Of a stretch of DNA of 64,000 nt, positions 58,513 through 64,000 are shown in pieces. How positions within the stretch are numbered: position 1 is the stretch's first letter; each line of letters starts with the position of its first letter. The notes beneath the pieces are model-generated. The model did no database searches, was not told the DNA's origin, and was given only the letters and a program-made list of their open reading frames with translations. This stretch comes from Hygrocybe punicea (taxonomy: Eukaryota; Basidiomycota; Agaricomycetes; Agaricales; Hygrophoraceae), in assembly GCA_963556145.1 (NCBI GenBank), contig OY744463.1, positions 5,704,001 through 5,768,000 on the forward strand, given 5' to 3'. Both the position numbers and the translations under genes were made by a program.

Positions 58513-59997
58513 TCACTTTGTTCCCCGGGTTTTGACGCCCACAATTTCGAGTTGCGTAATAAGGAGTGCGTGGTTGGCGTGGATCCAGTTGAGTTGTTGG
58601 GTTATCATTGTGAGGCGAGAATTGACCGCGGCCGTGTATGTGGCGAGTTGCTCCGCAGCCATCGCGATGTCATTCTGGGACTTGTTGGCGACCTGCCACA
58701 TATAGTTGAGATTTTCCTCGAAGTCTTTGCTTATCCAGGGCCGTTTCAGTACATGCCTCGGGACCTCGAGTTCTTTCAGATCCATCGCCTCTGGTTCCGA
58801 GTCGGGTTCCACCTCCGAGAGCGTCCGCTTACTACTTGACGGCCCCTTGACCAGGACCTTGCGCTTGATCGGGATTTCGACCATCAGGATGATCTTACGT
58901 TTCGCAGCCAGGTTATGAGCCTTCTCCTTTCCCTTTCGTGCGGTCTTTTTCACCCCTCCTTTGCGCCCCTTGCTGCCAATATGCACTTCTTTTTCAGGCG
59001 CTTGCACCGCTCGCAGGCAAAGCCCTCAACTCCTCGACAGGCTTCCTTCGCGATTTCGCACCCGTCGCACTGTCGGATACGGAACGGACCGGTTAGCTGG
59101 AACTTCGTCAGTTGAGCACAATGTGAAGAAGGGACGATGTACAGACGGCTCATTATTCTGGTCCTCCCCAACTGGCACCCCCAACTCTCCCCTCGGGATG
59201 GAGAAGTCTTCTAAACCATCGTCTGCTGGATTCATTTGCTTGATTTCCCTGAGTTGTGCCGCCTCCCACTCCATTTCGTGATTCAAGGGCGAGGAAACTG
59301 CGTCGTCCTCGTCGTCGGCCGCCCCACCAATCAGACCGTCCGTATGTTGCGTTTGCGAGAGCTCCCCTTCGTCCTCGAACCTGTCCGGAATCACCCGGTA
59401 CTCGGCATTTCTCCTTTGCTGCTCCAGGACGAATTCGGCCGCCAGTTGTTTACGCTTGGCTTTGTAATCCTGTTTAGCGGTTGCTGCCTCTTCATCTCGT
59501 TCCTTCTGGCATCGGGTCACTTCCTTTTCAGCCGCCTGTCTCCTTTCCGCTGCTGCCTCAGCCTCCCTTTTATCCTCCTCCCGGCGTTGTGCCTCCTCTG
59601 CTGCCTCTCGGGTTGCCGTCTCCTGTTCCCATCGTATATGTTCCCGGCGGTTCACGATCCAGCGTTCGATTTCCACCATCAGCATCCTGGCGCTCCTCCA
59701 TCCGGTGGACTCGACGACCTCGATCCCGCTCTCCCGGATTTCCATGGTAATACCTACATAGGCACACTGTTGTCCGTGTTACGCTCAGTTGTGAATTGGC
59801 CTACAATGTGCTATTCGACCACGTACCAGTGCCCGCTTCCGTCTGGAGACCCATTGGGACGCTTCCGCCTCGCGGCCCTCTTGCATGACTTCATGGGCCA
59901 TTTGGTCAACCTCCCGCACCTCCGCTATCACGTCAGCAAGGTCTTGGCGCGTGTTTTCATTGAGGGCTTGGAGAAACTCGTTGTGGGAGGGTTGCAT
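58513..59997 (-). CDS. Antisense gene between integrase and 3' LTR: coiled coil and Cys-rich motif
   Basis: Three minus-strand open segments follow each other: 59785-59997 ('FLQALNENTRQDLADVIAEV'), 59026-59745 (a long charged coiled coil, 'EAAEEAQRREEDKREAEAAA', then an acidic region) and 58513-59007 (basic 'KGKEKAHNLAAKRKI', then 'LATYTAAVNSRLTMITQQLN'). Between the last two, in the frame of 58950-59171, is 'QCDGCEIAKEACRG' with 'ACERCKRLKKKC', a CxxC..C..CxxC..C cluster I recall from agaricomycete proteins encoded near Gypsy elements. Introns or frameshifts must link the frames; the 58-bp gap at 59751-59784 is a plausible intron. Function unknown; the Cys cluster suggests nucleic-acid binding. 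Confidence 0.45.
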
Positions 59998-60280
59998 CTT
60001 GTGATAACTGAGTGGTATTGGTGGAGTTGTTGTTGTTGATGTTGTGTAAGAAATTTTTTCTTGTGCGTCATTGTTGACGCGGTCACGTGGCGGCTTTGTT
60101 TATGCTCCTGACGACCCCGGTTGCCTTCTTGGGTTTTCGTGGATTCTTATCATTATCCCCGGGTTGCCGTCGGCTTGCACACACCTGTATGACCATATGA
60201 CAATCCGACGTGTTGGATTCAATCCGGATCGACCTCGAACTTATTTGACCGACAGATCGACCAGGGATGGTCTCTATTAG

Positions 60281-60294
60281 AAGTGTGGGGGAGA
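60281..60294 (+). other. Gypsy polypurine tract
   Basis: AAGTGTGGGGGAGA lies directly before the 3' LTR, where plus-strand DNA synthesis would be primed. Confidence 0.6.
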
Positions 60295-60979
60295 TGTAGA
60301 GGGCAGGGTCCCTCTATACATGAAAACCCGACATATACGACACAACCCGAATCCGCACAAAGACCCATAACGAACCCAATCGAAATACGTTCCAAAATCC
60401 ACCAAACCCGGATCCGGATCTGATCCGTAACACAGTGCGACACTCAATCTGATTGTATACGTTCTCATCACAACGATCATCAACACCGGTTCACTCCTAT
60501 ACTACAGTTCCTATCACGTTTCGTAGAGACACTGATTGAGTTGATATGTTTCAGTAGATTTGACGTTTACTGCCTCTTCTCCTAACTGGCCTGTGCAGAG
60601 CACCGCCTTGTTTAAGTACTATAAAATGTAGAGACAGATGTACCCATAATACAAGTTGACTCTTCACCCCAAAACGCACAAAACCCTTTCGTACTAAGTC
60701 TCTCACCACTTTCTGTTATCCCGTAACAAACCCACCTTTACTCTACCTAAAAACTCTCTGTCAACTCCACGACCCAACCGGATCCGACACCCAAATCAAT
60801 CCGGAAACCAACCCAACCAATCGGAAACCAACCCAACCAATCGGATAGGTCCAATCCTCTCCGGTTCCCACTTGCGTGACCTCGGATTCTCTACTTGCCA
60901 CTCCTTTGATCACTTCTATTAGCTGATCACCCTTCACAGTAGATTCCCATTCGGATCTACAACCCTACTCGCCGTCACA
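60295..60979 (+). repeat. Gypsy 3' LTR
   Basis: 685 bp, about 99% identical to the 5' LTR. Confidence 0.9.
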
Positions 60980-61796
60980 GCACAATGAAACTTTGCGTGC
61001 TCAATTTATTGGTCACATGGCGCAATTTGAACCTGAGGAACTCGGCTTCATTGATGAAGTGTCCAAGGACGAACGAACCGTCGGCAGGCGGTATGGGTGC
61101 TCCAAATGAGGCACTCGGGCTCGCAAATCCCAGCCTTTTGTTTGTGGACGATGCACCTCCACCGTTGGAGTTCTCACTGTTGATGGGTTCATTTCGGGCA
61201 TGGCAGTCGAAGGATCATTGACGAAGGTAGCGCTTTTGCATTGGTTGGAGTTCTCAGTGGTACGTTATCATGTCTTCTTTCAAGTTCTTTATCCTGACAT
61301 TGCTAACAACATGATTCTCTTGTAGATGCCTCTGTGCACCGCATATCCAGGCCCACTAAGTGTTCTCGTTCTCGACAATGCCAGGATCCACTACAACGAT
61401 GAGATCCTCACCCTCGCTGATCGCTTCGGTGTCCACATTGAGTACTTGCCGCCTTATTCACCCAATCTCAACCCAATTGAAGAAGCTTTTTTGCAGATCA
61501 AACATTTCATTCAAAGGCACAAGGACTACTACAGTGCTACGCAGGGCGATGGTATCCTTTATGACATGTATGAAGTACTTGATATTGTAACTCCAGATGA
61601 TGCAATTGGCTACATAACACACGCAGGGTATTTTTAGTTATGTGTTATGCTACTGTCGTCATGTACATGTATTTTCTTGTGTTGGTACTCAATCAAATGT
61701 CATTTGTATGCTGGAAACACATGGTATTGAGCAATGCGAACAGAACAGAACTACGCGATGACATGAAAAACTATGACTACGCGATGACAAAAGAAA

Positions 61797-63103
61797 CTAC
61801 ATGACTACAGACCACCTGTCAATGGCATCCTGCACTTCAGCGACCTCCCCAGCCATGAACTTCATCACCTCCAAGTCCTTCACAGTCAGGAAGCAAAACA
61901 TCCACACATGCTTGTATTTGTTATCCTTGAAGCAGTCCCTAATCCCTTCATCGAGCTCATACTGTTGGTGGAAAGTGTCGAGAAGCATCTCAAGGCCTGC
62001 CTTGCAGTTGACTTGGAGCAGAGTTGTACAGTCAAGATTGTAGTGATTTTGTGCAGGACCAGAAGGGGCTGTGTATATGGGAGGAGGAGCATGAGGGGCA
62101 GGCACAATGGCACCAGGGCCACGGAGCATATCGGCAAATTCTTGGCCAAAGGTGAAGTTGATAACGGGTGCTGCAGGTGCCGTGTTGGCAGGCACCACAT
62201 TGACGGCCTGTTGTTGGGCCTTGGCATTGGCAAACTCAGCACGCTTGCGAAGGACGGGATTGAGTTTCGCATTATTGGGATCGAAGCATCGATGATTAGG
62301 AGGGGAGTCGATCGTGGCGTGTTCTTCACCTTTCATCTGGAAAGGTCGTTAGCCAAGCATCAAATGGTAGTTAGCTATCACGGACCATGGCACTTGCCCA
62401 GCAATCAAGGCACTCGTTGCTGAGTGTAAGATGGATACCATCAACAAACACAAAACAGTAGGTCCCCATACAGTTCGGCTGCTTCTTTGTGCAAGTCCAG
62501 TGTTCGCGTAGTGCTTCAATATTGCTGGTTTTCTTGAAGTTACCAGGCAGTAAAGCAGGATCAGTTAGTTTCTTCAACTTGCCGGCGTCATTGTCAGGTG
62601 CATTCTCCTTGTTGTCATCAGCCTGCGTAATGATGACATTGGCAAGGAAGGTGGTCTTATGTTTGCTGCTGGCGACCTTGTTGAGAAAGATGGCATAGTC
62701 GGCTTCTGTAGCAAGGGGAATGCCAGGTTTAGCAATGAGTTGTCCGATGGATACCCACACGTTGTAGTGAGATAGGTTGATCGTCAGCGGATTGAGAGCA
62801 TTGCTAATCTTGACAAGAACCTGTGCTTTCATTGTCTCCCAGGGTTCATCAGTTTGAAGCGTAAATGAAGCATTCTTTGGCATGCGTTTGGAGACAGCCT
62901 TTCTCATCTCGGCATTGCTGAAGATAGAGGTAACAAAGTCAATCTTGACGACCTTGACAGCAGGAGCAGGAGGAGGGGTGGGGTCACGAATGATGGCAGG
63001 AGTGGGGGCAGCTGCAGGGGGAGTTGCATGCCTGAGACGCTTGCTGGGAACAACAGCGGCTGTGGTTGACTGATTGGACTGGGTGGTGTCAGCGGAGTCA
63101 CCA
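61797..63103 (-). CDS. Spliced hypothetical protein gene, 5' end lost to a Helitron
   Basis: Exon 62386-63103 and exon 61797-62336 join in frame across a 49-bp GT..AG intron. Order: Pro/Ala-rich start, 'VKIDFVTSIFSNAEMRKA', an acidic stretch, a Cys-bearing block 'EHWTCTKKQPNCMGTYCF' with 'GIHLTLSNECLDCWASAM', then 'ATIDSPPNHRCFDPNNAKLN' and a helical C-terminus. I recall the 'W.C....C..YCFV', 'HL.L....WASA' and 'AT...PPNH..FD' words from a widespread agaricomycete hypothetical family, perhaps zinc-binding. No stop or shift is seen, but the frame runs open into the Helitron end at 63104, so the 5' part lies beyond it. Confidence 0.6.
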
Positions 63104-64000
63104 CTTGTTTAGTGGGCCAGTGCTACGCATGGCATGAACGAGTTCTTTTTTCCCCCTTCCGACTTCCATGATGAAGTGAGCAATAAGATTAAGTTGCATA
63201 AAGCATTTTACATATAGTATGAGACATATAGCATATATTGTATATTGCAAATTGTTCTAATGAGTCCACCTCACACCTCAGCAACATAAAAAGTAGACAA
63301 AATAAAACTACCTAGTGAGTCTTCAGTCTTCATCAACCTCCTCACTTACTGTTATGTCTGCTGTGCTGTATCATCTTGTAATAGTCTCAGCCATAAAAGA
63401 AATGTTCAAGGAGCAACAGGTCAACTGCTAAACATAACCATCTCCTAAATAGTATAATAACAATTGACTTATATTTTCTCAACCCTACTTCTCCATGACC
63501 TTGAATGCTGTACAACAGATGAGTCATCAATATGAAGACTACTGTACTTGTTAAGTGGGCTAATATTGCACATAGCATAAACAAGTCTGTTTTCTTTCAT
63601 TTTATTTGTATGATTGTTACTCACATTAATAAGTGATTAATATACAATTAACATATAAGATAATGTGCGATATCACATTGAATTTTATGTTTGAAGTAAA
63701 AATAATAGTGGATAATCAGAAATAAGCTCATTTCTGCTTATATGGCTGATATTTCCATATATAGTAATAGTGGTCACATGTGACTGTGACTCATGTGATC
63801 AGCTCAAAATTTAGGATATATAGTGTAAAATTGCCTTATATGGTTAGACTGGTCACATGTGACTGTCACCATTGCGATCAGTAAAAAATTTGCTATACAA
63901 TATCAGAAATTGCCTTATATGGTTAAAGCGGTCACATGTGACTGTCACATCTTGCCTGAAATGGTTATATTAGTCAGCAGTTCAATTTTCAGCTGATTCT
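63104..64000 (-). mobile_element. Non-autonomous Helitron derivative, running off the window
   Basis: Starts CTTGTTTAGTGGGCCAGTGC (with TACGC in place of TGCGC just inside). Contains GTCACATGTGAC units near 63773, 63853 and 63930. It matches the Helitron at 31487-38373 base for base over long stretches and lacks the MITE and the hAT found there. Its 5' end lies beyond 64000. Confidence 0.85.

Larger units (their letters stand above)
51107..60979 (+). mobile_element. Ty3/Gypsy LTR retrotransposon, full length, decayed coding
   Basis: Two 685-bp LTRs (51107-51791 and 60295-60979) start TGTAGAGGGCAGG and end GTCACA. Target duplication GCGC (51103-51106) versus GCAC (60980-60983). Order is gag, protease, reverse transcriptase, RNase H, integrase (Ty3/Gypsy order), followed by about 2 kb holding an antisense gene before the 3' LTR. 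I counted six differences between the LTRs, all transitions, five at CpG. Confidence 0.92.
50729..61637 (+). pseudogene. Tc1/mariner-like transposase 2, split by the Gypsy element
   Basis: Left part 50729-51106: 'MYRLISHDLKLAAIRLFEHG', HTH 'DILLCCNFSQRTFFRILKLW', second HTH 'DYFLDELLHLLKTNHF'. Right part 60984-61637: 'GFIDEVSKDERTVGRRYG' (first Asp), then after an intron 'GPLSVLVLDNARIHYNDE' (second Asp), 'YLPPYSPNLNPIEEAFLQIK' (Glu), stop TAG. The frame closes across the Gypsy insertion if the element and one target copy are ignored. One internal TGA (61107-61109) sits where Arg is plausible. I chose the ATG at 50729 rather than 50678 because 'YR.IS.DLK.AAIRL' is the usual start of the family. 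Confidence 0.78.

Noticed and set aside
19886..61109. Reassignment of TGA to a sense codon
   Set aside because: Intact spliced genes here have no internal TGA, the Plavaka and mariner copies also carry frameshifts, and the TGA contexts suit mutated CGA (Arg), not Trp.

Overview
This window is nuclear DNA of a filamentous basidiomycete, most likely an agaricomycete. The pointers are short spliced introns (about 45-65 bp, GT..AG), Plavaka/CACTA and hAT transposases and Ty3/Gypsy elements of types known from that class, and mutations that fall at CpG. It is almost entirely accessory sequence: transposons nested in transposons, with only a few non-transposon-like genes. There is no rRNA, CRISPR array or bacterial-type operon, and I saw no tRNA.

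Layout. 1-13954: one spliced gene of unknown function (possibly HECT-like) cut in an exon by a 10.6-kb Helitron2-like element (1855-12468) coding for Rep, Pif1 helicase and a ubiquitin-protease-like domain on the minus strand. 14392-18855: two minus-strand genes, an integrase-core (DDE) gene with RNase H1 hybrid-binding-like N-terminal modules and an unrecognised 495-aa gene. 19790-25319: a broken Plavaka transposase and its divergent small companion gene; the transposase is split by a miniature LTR element (TRIM-1). 26031-28434: a broken pogo-type transposase split by a solo LTR (LTR-B). 29607-38373: two Helitron derivatives and a fold-back repeat; the second Helitron holds a Harbinger-like MITE and a spliced hAT transposon, whose exon holds another solo LTR. 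38405-45705: a Tc1/mariner gene split by a hAT-type element that holds LTR-C, which holds two head-to-head Helitrons and a second hAT-type element. 46468-48185: TRIM-2. 49069-50300: a small spliced gene and the tail of a second Plavaka. 50729-61637: a second Tc1/mariner gene split by a 9.9-kb Ty3/Gypsy element with 685-bp LTRs. 61797-63103: a spliced hypothetical gene cut by another Helitron derivative that runs off the end.

Two patterns tie the region together. First, five LTR-type insertions (Gypsy, TRIM-1, TRIM-2, LTR-B, LTR-C) have 4-bp target duplications that fit N-CG-N (GCGC, CCGG, ACGT, ACGA, ACGA), and in each the right-hand copy has lost the CpG by one transition. This suggests CpG-directed integration followed by deamination. 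Second, the broken coding regions carry in-frame TGA codons, most of them where an Arg codon (CGA) is plausible, and five of six differences between the Gypsy LTRs are CpG transitions, as expected of methylated DNA. Several insertions can be dated relative to each other by intact empty sites or by reading frames that close perfectly when the insert is ignored.

No database search was possible; family names rest on motifs and on memory of the families.
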